Shown one piece after another: positions 9,405 through 20,029 of a stretch of DNA of 43,312 nt. How positions within the stretch are numbered: the stretch's first letter is position 1; every line of letters begins with the position of its first letter. Position numbers and translations under genes: made by a program. The notes beneath the pieces were generated by a model that was given only the letters and a program-made list of their open reading frames with translations, made no database searches and was not told the DNA's origin. The stretch lies in NCBI RefSeq assembly GCF_001012815.1, contig NZ_JYJP01000069.1:1-43312 (forward strand). The letters are read 5' to 3'. This DNA comes from Vibrio mexicanus. Its GTDB lineage: Bacteria > Pseudomonadota > Gammaproteobacteria > Enterobacterales > Vibrionaceae.

Positions 9405-9911
9405 ATGAGCAATCAAACGTTTACATGGAAAGAATCAGGCATTCGCTGGCTATGGTTAGCGTTCGTGATTTTTATCGCTGATATCGCTATTAAATTTTAT
9501 GTATTGGAAAATATTGGTTATGGCTGGGCAAACCGCATCGAAGTCTTGCCTTTCTTCAACATTCTCCATGTACATAACTATGGTGCAGCATTCAGTTTTC
9601 TAAGTGAGCAAGCAGGATGGCAGCGTTGGTTCTTCACCGGTATTGCCTTTATTGTCACTGGATTACTGACTTACTGGATGAGTAAGTTACCCGCGAAAGA
9701 GAAGTGGAATAACCTCGCATATGCCATGATTATTGGCGGTGCGGTTGGTAATGTATTCGACCGTGTTGTACATGGCTTTGTTGTTGATTACTTAGACTTT
9801 TTCTGGGGAACCTACCATTGGCCTGCATTCAACTTGGCAGATTCAACCATCTGTATTGGCGCAGCAATGATCATCTTGGATGGTTTTCGAAAGAAAGAAT
9901 CTGAAAGTTAG
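9405..9911 (+). CDS. lspA: Lipoprotein signal peptidase II
   Basis: LspA is the inner-membrane aspartyl protease that cuts prolipoprotein signal peptides before the lipidated Cys. The protein has 168 residues and four hydrophobic segments. Family signatures are GNVFDR (115-120), GFVVDY (124-129) and FNLADS (142-147); the catalytic aspartates are expected at D128 and D146. I chose the ATG at 9405 because AGG lies about seven bases upstream. An in-frame ATG at 9363 would run through the terminator hairpin and is rejected. Substrates visible in this window are BamD, the M16 protease and the DUF2799-like lipoprotein. The order ileS-lspA-fkpB-ispH matches E. coli. Confidence 0.95.
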   Translation: MSNQTFTWKESGIRWLWLAFVIFIADIAIKFYVLENIGYGWANRIEVLPFFNILHVHNYGAAFSFLSEQAGWQRWFFTGIAFIVTGLLTYWMSKLPAKEKWNNLAYAMIIGGAVGNVFDRVVHGFVVDYLDFFWGTYHWPAFNLADSTICIGAAMIILDGFRKKESES

Positions 9912-9937
9912 AGTCAGGTAGATAAACTGATAACCCT

Positions 9938-9971
9938 AAGAGCTGTCCGTTGATTCGGTCGGCTCTTTTTT
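9938..9971 (+). terminator. Terminator-like hairpin after lspA
   Basis: AAGAGC (9938-9943) pairs with GCTCTT (9962-9967), with CCG/CGG pairs inside, followed by six T. It lies between lspA and fkpB, so it would be a second internal termination point in the ileS-ispH series. Confidence 0.6.
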
Positions 9972-10033
9972 ATATAACGGTGTGTCAATAATGATAACTA
10001 GATTGCCGCATGGCAGCACAAGGAAGAATAAAC

Positions 10034-10464
10034 GTGACAACAATAGCCCAAAACTCCGCAGTAACCCTACATTTTACGATTAAACTAAAAGATGGCTCAG
10101 TGGCGGATAGCACTCATAATATGGGGAAGCCAGCCAAATTCGTAATGGGTGATGGTAGCCTGAGTGAGAATTTCGAATCTTGTTTGTTGGGCCTGACTGT
10201 AGGTGACAACCAAGTGATTGAACTAAAAGCACAAGATGCATTTGGACTGCCAAATCCAGATAACATCCACCATATGGACAGAGCTAAGTTTGTGGGTGAT
10301 GCGGAAGTGGAAGTCGGTACCATCATGGCGTTTTCTGGCCAGATGGCGCTGAAATTCCTGGCATTATTACTGAGGTCGCTGGTGATTCAGTCACTGTTGA
10401 TTTCAATCACCCGTTAGCGGGGCAGGATGTCAGCTTTGAAGTTGAAATTTTGTCTGTCGACTAA
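10034..10464 (+). CDS. fkpB: FKBP-type prolyl isomerase FkpB (frame broken)
   Basis: FkpB (SlpA) is a cytosolic peptidyl-prolyl cis-trans isomerase and chaperone of the SlyD-like FKBP group. The sequence shows [18 protein letters not shown] and [11 protein letters not shown], typical of the FKBP half-domain with its IF insert. I place the start at a GTG at 10034, preceded by AAGGAAG nine bases upstream, giving [10 protein letters not shown]; an ATG at 10010 has no site. The frame breaks at 10339-10340, where GGCCAG should read GGCCCAG. Adding one C continues into [10 protein letters not shown] and [20 protein letters not shown], ending at the TAA at 10462-10464, 143 residues in all (149 in E. 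coli). It is likely a homopolymer sequencing error. Confidence 0.9.
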
Positions 10465-10542
10465 CTTGACGTAGAATAGCCGCCCAGCAAAGAACATACC
10501 TCACAGCAGCAAATAAAGAGCAGCAAAGTAAAGAGTAGTGAA

Positions 10543-11492
10543 ATGAAAATCTTATTAGCCAACCCTCGCGGCTTTTGTGCAGGCGTTGACCGTGCGATTA
10601 GCATTGTTGAGCGTGCACTAGAGATGTACCAGCCCCAATTTATGTTCGTCACGAAGTGGTGCATAACCGTTTTGTTGTGGAAGGCTTAAAGCAGCGCGGT
10701 GCGATATTTGTTGAAGAGCTCCATGAAGTGCCTGACGACAATATTGTTATCTTTTCTGCTCACGGTGTTTCTCAAGCGGTAAGAAAAGAAGCCAAAGATC
10801 GCGACCTGACCGTATTCGACGCAACCTGCCCATTGGTAACAAAAGTTCACATGGAAGTTGCGCGCGCCAGCCGTAAAAATATGGAAGTGGTGTTGATTGG
10901 CCATGCGGGCCATCCAGAAGTGGAAGGAACCATGGGTCAATATGCCAGTAATGATGGTGGCATGTACCTTGTCGAAACACCTGCTGATGTTGAGCCTTTG
11001 AAAGCGAAAGTGAAGAACCCTGAAAATCTTCACTATGTAAGCCAAACCACGCTTTCTGTGGATGAAACGGCTGATGTCATTGATGAGCTGCGCCGAGTGT
11101 TCCCTGATATCCAAGGACCACGAAAAGATGATATTTGCTACGCGACGCAGAACCGCCAAGATGCCGTACGCGAACTGTCGAGTGATGTTGATGTGATGGT
11201 GGTTGTGGGTTCTAAAAACTCCTCGAACTCAACTCGTTTGAAAGAGCTAGCAGAGAAACTCGGCACGCCGGGTTACTTAACGGATTGTCCTGAAGACATC
11301 AAACCGGAATGGTTTGAGGGTAAGGTCAAAGTGGGTGTGACCGCAGGTGCATCGGCGCCAGAAGAGCTGGTTGACCAAATTCTTGAGCGCATCAAGCAAC
11401 TTGGTGCAGACTCGGTCGAAAATGTTCTGGGCCGTGAAGAGAACATGTTCTTCGAAGTGCCTAAAGAGCTGCAAATCAAACAAGTCGATTAA
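10543..11492 (+). CDS. ispH: HMBPP reductase IspH (frame broken)
   Basis: IspH (LytB) is the 4Fe-4S enzyme of the last step of the MEP pathway, turning HMBPP into IPP and DMAPP. The N-terminus [18 protein letters not shown] contains the first cluster Cys (C12); C96 (FDATCPL) and C199 (DDICYAT) complete the three conserved ligands. The frame breaks at 10633-10636: CAGCCCCAATT should read CAGCCCCCAATT. With one C restored the protein is 316 residues, identical in length to E. coli IspH. The gene is essential in bacteria that use this pathway, so the break is almost certainly a sequencing error in a C run. It ends the ileS-lspA-fkpB-ispH series and is followed by a strong terminator. Confidence 0.95.
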
Positions 11493-11513
11493 CGGGTTTG
11501 ATACGTATTAATT

Positions 11514-11547
11514 AGCCTCATGCTTGGTAAAAGTGTGAGGCTTTTTT
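11514..11547 (+). terminator. Rho-independent terminator of ispH
   Basis: AGCCTCA (11514-11520) pairs with TGAGGCT (11536-11542), with CTT/AAG pairs inside, followed by a T run to 11547. It closes the housekeeping series. Confidence 0.85.
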
Positions 11548-11702
11548 GTTTTGAGTAGAAGAAAATGGCATGGCTCTGATAGTGTTATCAGTTTCATAAT
11601 TGGTAGTTATGGGTCGCATTTTTATTGAAATTTCACGGATGTTTCACAGTTGAGGTGAGCTAGCCGTTATAGTGCTCTAAGTTATTGGACTAGGAGATGT
11701 TC

Positions 11703-14467
11703 ATGCAAGTAGCTAAAAAATGGCTTTTTTTATTTGTAGTACTACTTATTGTCGGCTGTAACACACAGCTGGACACCCCAATTCCAGAAGATGAAAACTG
11801 GACCCATCATCAGCTCGACAACGGGCTAAAATACCACCTATACCCAACCGACGATGACGAAATATCGATCCGACTGATGATTCATGCGGGCTCAATGCAG
11901 GAGTCTGAAGAGCAAAAAGGTTACGCCCACTTTGTTGAGCATATGGCATTTAATGGAAGCCGTAACTTCACTGGCAATGACGTCATCAAACTATTTGAGA
12001 AAACAGGTGGCAGCTTCGGCGCTGATATCAATGCATTCACGGGTTATCAATTGACCAACTACAAGATGGATCTATCTGACAAAGAACATCTTGAGTTAGC
12101 AATGACATGGATGCGCGACGTTGCTGATGGCATCGCGTTTGCTCCAGAGCAAGTAGAAAAAGAGAAAGGCGTGATACTGGGAGAGTTTCGATTCTCACGC
12201 CCAGAAGATAAGCCGCTATTTTTCAAAGCTTATGAAGCATCGGTTGAAGGTACGGTGCTAGAACACCTCGATCCACTGGGTACCAAAGAGTCTGTTCAGC
12301 AAGCAACGTCTGAGGGGCTGAAGGGCTATTATCACAAATGGTATCAACCACAGAATGCTGAGCTGATTATTGCAGGTAACATCAGCAAAGACGAAATTGC
12401 TAAGCTAATCGTAGCTCAATTCTCAAGCTGGAGAAACAGCGGAGATCCAGCAGTAGAGAAGCAGAGAACGACGGCTGTTAACAATGATTCTCGCTCATTA
12501 CCTTCGGGTGATAAAGAGTCGCCGAGCCTACACTTCATCATTGATCGAGGCCAGATGGCGGTCAGAACGGTTGAAGACCAAAAGAAAAACTGGCGTGATG
12601 ATGTTGCTCAGCAGTTGATCAACCAGCGTATTTCTGCGGTCTTTAACGATGCAGCTTTGGCTGTCCAGTATACTGGAGTCTACAGTCAATGGATTGAGTA
12701 CAATCGATACGCAGTGGGGAGTATTGCTTTTTCTGCGGAACAAAGAGAAGTCACAGAGACGCTTTTCTTAGAAACGTTGAGCTCTCTGAGAGACCATGGT
12801 GTCAGTCAAAATGAACTTGATACCATCATGGCTGGTTATCAGAGTTTGTTAGCTAACCTAGATAGCGATTGGGATAAGCGTAAGCCAGCTCAAATTGTCG
12901 ATCAAAAGGTCTTCTCAATTGAGCAAGCTATGCCTATGCAAAGTCGTGAGACTTCTCGTCAGGCGCTCACATCGTTCATTGCCAATGTTGATCTTAAAGG
13001 AATCAACAAAAACATTGATGACTTGCTGTCATCAGAAGTGAATTGGCTTCAGGCTACAGCGCCGATGAGTCACCAGAGGCGATGAAGCAGCGCTTGGCAC
13101 AAATACCTCAGCTCTACTCACAAGAAGGGATAAAGCCACTAGCACTTGCGAGTGTAGCATCTGAGTTAGTGCAGCCGAGTAATGAAGGGGAGATTGTTGG
13201 TCGCACTCAGTATGATGAAAACATGACGGTCTGGCAGTTGAGTAACGGCGTTGAAGTTTGGTACCAACGCGATGCAAAAGCGGGCGAAAGAGCCTACATG
13301 GTTTATGCGAGTCAGGGCGGAAAAGCGGCTTTGGATCCCGATCTATTTGCCGCCAGTGATGTGCTTGTTCCTGCCGCCGCTCGTAGTGGGTTAGGGGAGT
13401 TCAGTGGCGCTCAACTTGACAGCTTCTTCAAGAAGAACGACTTGTTAGTTATTCCATTCGTTGGGCTCACTTATCATGGTATTGAGCTGAACAGTAAAAT
13501 TGCAGAGCTCCCACTTGCTCTCAACGCGATTTTCAACATATCGACTGAAATCAATCTAGAGCTACGTCAGCTCGAAGCGGTGAAGCAAGAGTTCTATCAA
13601 AATAACTCGACATTCTTCAATTCACCGGAAGGCAAGTGGTACAAAGCGATCAATGCTGGTACGTACAAAGCAGACAGTAAGCACCGTTTTGTTATGAACT
13701 CAGATATGACGGGAGTTAACTCCGAGCAAGTCTTGCAGGTTCACAAGACACTGTTTGGATATAATCGGAATAATAAGCTTGTCATCATTGCAGATGTTGA
13801 GCCTGAGCAATTGGCTCCGATGTTACGCAAATATATTGCATCCATTACTTTTAGTGATTCTCAAACCGAAGAACTAAATTTGGACAATGGCTACATTCAA
13901 GCTATTGAACCGCAGGTGCAAGTCGCGGAAAGCAGTGAGTCGGGCATCACGCTGCTGACACGACTGGTTAACTCACAAGGAATGCCTAAGCTTGGCAAGG
14001 ATGTGTTCGCTGAAGAAGTATTGCAGCGCATCGCAAGTGCACGATTACTTACAGAGGTCAGAGAAAATCGCGGTTTGGATTACTCTCCAGAGGTATTCCC
14101 TGTAACCCAGGATGGTGAGTTAGTATCCGATTGGTTTGTGACAGTTAAGGTGACCAAAGATGATTTGGACGAAGTGAACCAAGCGCTCGGGAAGATGTTC
14201 AATGGGTTAGCCACTTCGATTACCGAAGAAGAGGTTACAACGGCCGCGAAACAGTTGGCGACGGCGGTGAAACCAATCAATGATGACCCGGGTCAGCGAG
14301 CTTGGTTCTATAGTCGTTACTTGATTCATGGCTACGGAATTGATGCACTGATGGATATTGACGCGACGGCAAATAGCATCACACTGAAAGATATTCAGCA
14401 GCGCGCGGATTGGTCGTTTGGTGCTAATACACAGAAGATGATTGCAACGTTAACGCCGAAAAAATAG
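11703..14467 (+). CDS. M16-family zinc protease lipoprotein (frame broken)
   Basis: This is a pitrilysin/insulinase-family (M16) metalloprotease, probably attached to a membrane as a lipoprotein. The signal peptide ends in LLIVGC, placing the lipidated Cys at residue 19. The inverted zinc motif HFVEH is at 76-80, and a downstream EKEKGVILGE supplies the expected third zinc ligand. Two M16 halves make up 921 residues after repair, similar to E. coli PqqL (about 930). I chose the ATG at 11703 because TAGGAG lies six bases upstream; the ATG at 11697 abuts that site. The frame breaks at 13045-13046: TTGGCTTC read as TTGGGCTTC joins VNW to ASGYSADESPEAMKQRL. The substrate is unknown. The gene is flanked by terminators and appears monocistronic. 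Confidence 0.88.
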
Positions 14468-14495
14468 CGGGATAACCCCACTGTCTAACCGACAC

Positions 14496-14530
14496 AAAAA
14501 AGCCAATCTAGATTAGATTGGCTTTTTTTT
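14496..14530. terminator. Bidirectional terminator M16 gene / cstA
   Basis: AGCCAATCTA (14501-14510) and TAGATTGGCT (14514-14523) form a perfect 10-bp stem with a 3-base loop, with an A run on the left and eight T on the right. It separates the convergent M16 protease gene and CstA-family gene. Confidence 0.92.
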
Positions 14531-14550
14531 ATTTTGTGCGACTCTATTTA

Positions 14551-16035
14551 CTATGAAGAAGTAGCAACGGTTTCTGGTTTGTCTTCATCAGCGAGCTCAT
14601 CTTCGCCTTTACCCTTTGAGCGTTTGATCACCAGTGCAGTTACACCCAGAGTGAAGATCATGCCTGCAATGGTTGAAACGTTCATTGGTAAGCCAAAGCC
14701 TAGTGTGCTGTTATTTAGGATAAAGGTGACGACTACCGTAGTCATGAACATTGCTGGAACCGTGGTTACCCAGTGCAGCTTGTTGTGACGTAGTAGGTAA
14801 GCAGACGCTGTCCACAGCATCATTACCGCTGTTGTTTGGTTAGCGAAACCGAAGTAGCGCCAGATAATTCCGAAGTCTACTTGAGTTAAGATGCCACCGA
14901 TAACGAACAGTGGGATAGCCATCATTAGACGATTGCGCAGCGTGCGCTGTTCCATGTTGAAGTATTCAGCAAGGATTAGACGGCTTGAACGGAATGCAGT
15001 ATCGCCAGAGGTAATTGGCAGGATAACCACGCCTAGGAAAGCGATGATGCCACCAAACACGCCTAGTAGGCCGAATGAAGCGCTGTATACCACGTTACCT
15101 GGGCCGCCGTTTGCTACCGCTTCACCAAGAAGTTCGATTGAACCGAAGAACGATAGCGCGATTGCACACCAGATAAGGGCGATAACACCTTCGCCAATCA
15201 TTGCACCGTAGAATACGAAGCGGCCATTCTTCTCATTTTCCATACAACGCGCCATTAGTGGAGACTGAGTTGCGTGGAAGCCAGAGATGGCACCACATGC
15301 GATAGTGATGAATAGTGCAGGCCAGATAGGCATATCATTCGGGTTTAAGTTAGTGAACATGTCGCTGACTTGGAAGTCGCCCATTACCGTGTGCTCGCTT
15401 GAGAACGCAACAGCAGTAATTAGGCCAACTGACATGAAGATAAGCAGTGCGCCGAACAGTGGGTAGAAACGGCCGATGATCTTATCAACAGGTACGATTG
15501 TCGCGATGATGTAGTATCCGAAGATGATGGCAACCATAGTGCTCATGGTTACTGTCATGTTGGTTTGGTCGTTGATTAGGTTAGTAATCATGCCTGCTGG
15601 TGCAGATACGAATACAACGCCCACAAGAAGCAGCAAGACAATGGCAAAAATGTTCATAAAATGTTTGGCGCCTTTGCCTAGGTAACGACCTGTGATTGTT
15701 GGTACTGATGCGCCACCGTTGCGAACAGATAGCATGCCAGAGAAGTAGTCATGAACTGCACCCGCGAAGATACAACCAATAACAATCCATAGCATCGCTG
15801 CTGGGCCGTAAAGTGCACCCATGATTGGGCCGAAGATTGGACCCACGCCAGCAATGTTAAGTAGCTGAACAAGGTAAACCTTCTTGGTTGACATAGGTAC
15901 GTAGTCAACGCCATCTGCTTTGGTATGTGCAGGTGTTTGACGCTTTTCGTTAATGCCGAACACTTTCTCAATGAAAGTACCGTAAATAAAGTATCCACCG
16001 ATAAGTAGGCCGACACAGGTTAGAAACCACATCAT
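14551..16035 (-). CDS. CstA-family transporter, likely pyruvate (BtsT/BtsU-like)
   Basis: This is a polytopic inner-membrane protein of the carbon-starvation CstA family, whose E. coli members CstA and BtsT import peptides and pyruvate. The family core LLNIAGVGPIFGPIMGALYG is at about residues 58-77. At 494 residues it is much shorter than E. coli CstA (701) and BtsT (716), so it belongs to a compact subgroup. It starts MMWFLTCVG and a GAGG lies about ten bases upstream. The upstream region carries nine phased copies of a BtsR-type octamer (16118-16285), and btsSR lies 4 kb away. From memory, Vibrio campbellii has a BtsSR-controlled pyruvate transporter called BtsU; this gene may be its equivalent. 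Pyruvate as substrate is inferred from regulation and family, not from residues. Confidence 0.85.
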   Translation of the reverse strand: MMWFLTCVGLLIGGYFIYGTFIEKVFGINEKRQTPAHTKADGVDYVPMSTKKVYLVQLLNIAGVGPIFGPIMGALYGPAAMLWIVIGCIFAGAVHDYFSGMLSVRNGGASVPTITGRYLGKGAKHFMNIFAIVLLLLVGVVFVSAPAGMITNLINDQTNMTVTMSTMVAIIFGYYIIATIVPVDKIIGRFYPLFGALLIFMSVGLITAVAFSSEHTVMGDFQVSDMFTNLNPNDMPIWPALFITIACGAISGFHATQSPLMARCMENEKNGRFVFYGAMIGEGVIALIWCAIALSFFGSIELLGEAVANGGPGNVVYSASFGLLGVFGGIIAFLGVVILPITSGDTAFRSSRLILAEYFNMEQRTLRNRLMMAIPLFVIGGILTQVDFGIIWRYFGFANQTTAVMMLWTASAYLLRHNKLHWVTTVPAMFMTTVVVTFILNNSTLGFGLPMNVSTIAGMIFTLGVTALVIKRSKGKGEDELADEDKPETVATSS

Positions 16036-16076
16036 GACTTCATTTCCTCTGGGTTAAATTTGTAATCTCATGGTGG

Positions 16077-16105
16077 ATATTAAATAAGCGTGAGGCAACA
16101 AACAT
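16077..16105 (-). promoter_or_regulatory. Possible cstA-family gene promoter
   Basis: On the minus strand a TAATAT (16077-16082) could be the -10 element about 42 bases upstream of the start codon. At 17 bp spacing the -35 position (16100-16105) reads ATGTTT, a poor match to TTGACA. A weak -35 fits a promoter that depends on an activator bound just upstream, and the nearest octamer begins at 16118. Confidence 0.35.
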
Positions 16106-16117
16106 CCTGTTTTGGGG

Positions 16118-16285
16118 TGAGTGGTGATATAGAGAAGTAAACGGTTGCTATAGCTATTGAGTGGTTTGTTGATTAATTGAGTGGCACTGCGAAAAGGTCA
16201 GTGGTTTGAATAGCTATTGAGCGGTTGGAATCACATTTGAATGGTTGAATCGATAAGTGAGTGGTCAACTAAGACATTTAGTGGC
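16118..16285 (-). promoter_or_regulatory. Array of nine 20-bp-phased BtsR-type octamers
   Basis: Octamers begin at 16118, 16138, 16158, 16178, 16198, 16218, 16238, 16258 and 16278, exactly 20 bp apart. On the plus strand they read TGAGTGGT, TAAACGGT, TGAGTGGT, TGAGTGGC, TCAGTGGT, TGAGCGGT, TGAATGGT, TGAGTGGT and TTAGTGGC. The reverse complement of the consensus is ACCACTCA, which fits the E. coli BtsR (YehT) motif as I recall it, ACC[G/A]CT[C/T]A in two direct repeats 21 bp apart. Four copies match perfectly, four have one mismatch and the outermost has two. On the strand coding for the CstA-family gene the repeats have the same orientation as in E. coli. Twenty base pairs is close to two helical turns, so sites would lie on one DNA face. 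Binding is inferred. Confidence 0.85.
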
Positions 16286-16327
16286 ATGGTGTATCTATTC
16301 CACATACGGACTTATGGACTTAAAAGA

Positions 16328-16672
16328 ATGATAAAAAAACTGACTTTAGTACTGACTGCTGGTTTACTTTTTGGTTGTGCAAGTTCAACGGAACAATTGG
16401 CTGAGGATGGCAATTGGTATCAAATTGGCTATCAAGATGGTGTTGCAGGCCATACGCAACGTTCTCTGAAAGAGCTGAGTGAGCTAGGCAGCGTGGTGGG
16501 CTCGGATTACGATGCGGGCTACTTAGAAGGCGTTAATGAGTACTGTAATGCCGATTTTGCTTATCAAATGGGTCTGTCAGGACAATACTATGAAGGCGTT
16601 TGTGAGGGAACCGAAGAAGCTCAACGTTTTCGTATGGAATGGCAGCGCGGCTGGAACGAATACGCGAACTAA
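16328..16672 (+). CDS. Small lipoprotein, DUF2799-like
   Basis: The 114-residue product begins MIKKLTLVLTAGLLFGC, a signal peptide with a lipobox; Cys17 would be lipidated. The mature part has spaced aromatic-glycine motifs (YQIGYQDGVAG, YDAGYLEGVNEYC, YQMGLSGQYYEGVCEG, WQRGWNEY), typical of DUF2799 proteins of unknown function. Four further residues of note are the mature-part cysteines in EYC and GVC, which might pair. I chose the ATG at 16328 because it creates the signal peptide; an in-frame ATG at 16241 would run through the octamer array. The gene is divergent from the CstA-family gene, and the array ends 42 bases before its start codon, so it may share that control. I do not know its function. 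Confidence 0.8.
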   Translation: MIKKLTLVLTAGLLFGCASSTEQLAEDGNWYQIGYQDGVAGHTQRSLKELSELGSVVGSDYDAGYLEGVNEYCNADFAYQMGLSGQYYEGVCEGTEEAQRFRMEWQRGWNEYAN

Positions 16673-16711
16673 CGCAAGTTCTTTTACAGAATAGCAATCG
16701 CAAGAATGAGT

Positions 16712-16745
16712 AAAGGGCTAACCCAATGATTGGGTTAGCCCTTTT
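16712..16745. terminator. Bidirectional terminator lipoprotein gene / murQ
   Basis: GGGCTAACCCAA (16715-16726) and TTGGGTTAGCCC (16730-16741) form a perfect 12-bp stem with a TGA loop, flanked by AAA and TTTTT. It lies between the two convergent genes. Confidence 0.93.
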
Positions 16746-16784
16746 TACATGAACCGTTTCTAGATAACTTACGGATGGTTGTGG

Positions 16785-18855
<2,071 letters not shown>

Positions 18856-18954
18856 TGTTAATTCTTCAATACACACCGTTAAAGGCATTGTAATGCATAT
18901 TTAAACGGAATAATCTCGTAACCTTAGCGAATTTTACAGTAGGCAGGAAGAAAC

Positions 18955-19941
18955 ATGGGACCACTTTGGGTAGATGTTGCAGGGTATGAGCTCAGCGCGG
19001 AAGATCGAGAAATATTGGAGCACCCAACGGTTGGTGGTTTGATTTTGTTTGCTCGCAACTACCATGATAGTGAGCAGTTGCTCGCCTTGAACCACTCTAT
19101 CCGAAAAGCTGCGAAGCGTCCGATCTTGATTGGTGTCGACCAAGAAGGTGGCCGAGTCCAACGTTTTAGAGAAGGTTTCTCGTTAATTCCTGCTGCTCAG
19201 CGCTATGCGCAATTTGATAATGGCGAACAGCTTGCAGAGCTTGGCGGCTGGTTGATGGCGGCTGAGTTGATTGCTCATGATATCGACCTGAGCTTTGCAC
19301 CTGTTCTGGACAAAGGTTTTGATTGTAAGGCGATTGGTAATCGCGCTTTCGGTGATGATATTGACACCATACTGCGTCACAGCACGGCTTACATGAAGGG
19401 CATGAAATCTGTCGGTATGGCTACCACAGGAAAGCACTTTCCAGGTCATGGTGGTGTGATTGCGGACTCTCACTTGGAAACCCCATTTGATAATCGCGAA
19501 ACCATCTTTGAACAGGACATGGCGATATTTAAGGCCCAAATTGAGTCGGGGATATTAGATGCGATGATGCCAGCTCACGTCGTTTTCCCAAATTATGACG
19601 ACCAACCTGCGAGTGGTTCGGAGTATTGGCTGAAGAAAATCCTACGTGAACAGTTAGGCTTTAAAGGCTTGGTCTTCTCTGATGATCTCACAATGGAAGG
19701 TGCTTCCATTATGGGTGGGCCAGCAGAGCGAGCGCATCAAGCTCTAGTCGCAGGTTGCGATATGGTGTTGGTGTGTAATAAGCGCGATGCACAAGTGGAA
19801 GTATTGGATAACTTGCCAGTGATGGATACGCCATTAGCGCAAGGTTTACTTAAAACCCAAAGCTTTTCGCTAGCCGATCTAAAGCGTAGCCAAGAGTGGA
19901 AGCAGGCTTCTGAAGCGATGAAGCCGCTCACCGAATCTTAA
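18955..19941 (+). CDS. nagZ: Beta-N-acetylglucosaminidase NagZ
   Basis: NagZ is a cytosolic GH3 glycosidase that removes GlcNAc from GlcNAc-anhydro-MurNAc(-peptide) during murein recycling, and it produces the inducer of AmpC in species that have it. [12 protein letters not shown] lies at 60-71, KHFPGHG at 160-166, the flexible-loop acid/base pair D171-H173 (IADSH) follows, and D243 in SDDLTMEGA is the expected nucleophile. The protein is 328 residues, normal for the short single-domain form. AGGAAG lies about five bases before the ATG. The 99-bp gap to anmK must hold two divergent promoters. The anmK-murQ pair downstream on the opposite strand uses its products. Confidence 0.96.
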   Translation: MGPLWVDVAGYELSAEDREILEHPTVGGLILFARNYHDSEQLLALNHSIRKAAKRPILIGVDQEGGRVQRFREGFSLIPAAQRYAQFDNGEQLAELGGWLMAAELIAHDIDLSFAPVLDKGFDCKAIGNRAFGDDIDTILRHSTAYMKGMKSVGMATTGKHFPGHGGVIADSHLETPFDNRETIFEQDMAIFKAQIESGILDAMMPAHVVFPNYDDQPASGSEYWLKKILREQLGFKGLVFSDDLTMEGASIMGGPAERAHQALVAGCDMVLVCNKRDAQVEVLDNLPVMDTPLAQGLLKTQSFSLADLKRSQEWKQASEAMKPLTES

Positions 19942-19981
19942 GCCGAAAACACCAATCACTTGCCACTGGTTACTCATCACA

Positions 19982-20012
19982 AAAAGAGCCACAATCAATG
20001 TGGCTCTTTTCT
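19982..20012. terminator. Bidirectional terminator nagZ/btsR
   Basis: AAAAGAGCCACA (19982-19993) and TGTGGCTCTTTT (19999-20010) form a perfect 12-bp stem with a 5-base loop between convergent genes. Confidence 0.92.
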
Positions 20013-20029
20013 GTTGCTAGTCTTTTTAT

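Noticed and set aside
10034..11492. fkpB and ispH as true adjacent pseudogenes marking gene decay
   Set aside because: Each needs only one C restored in a C run, the protein families are intact on both sides of the break, and IspH is essential.
16068..16074. A tenth octamer (TCATGGT) nearer the CstA-family start
   Set aside because: It lacks one base of the motif and is out of the 20-bp phase. The in-phase positions 16098 and 16298 on either side of the array also fail to match.
16118..16285. The 20-bp periodic array as a CRISPR array or replication iterons
   Set aside because: The conserved part is only 8 bp with 12-bp variable gaps, far too short for CRISPR repeats and spacers, and no cas gene is near. 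There is no initiator gene or AT-rich melting region, so iterons are unlikely; a tandem operator explains it better.
16241..16327. Longer start of the lipoprotein gene at 16241
   Set aside because: It would translate part of the octamer array and bury the signal peptide inside the protein.
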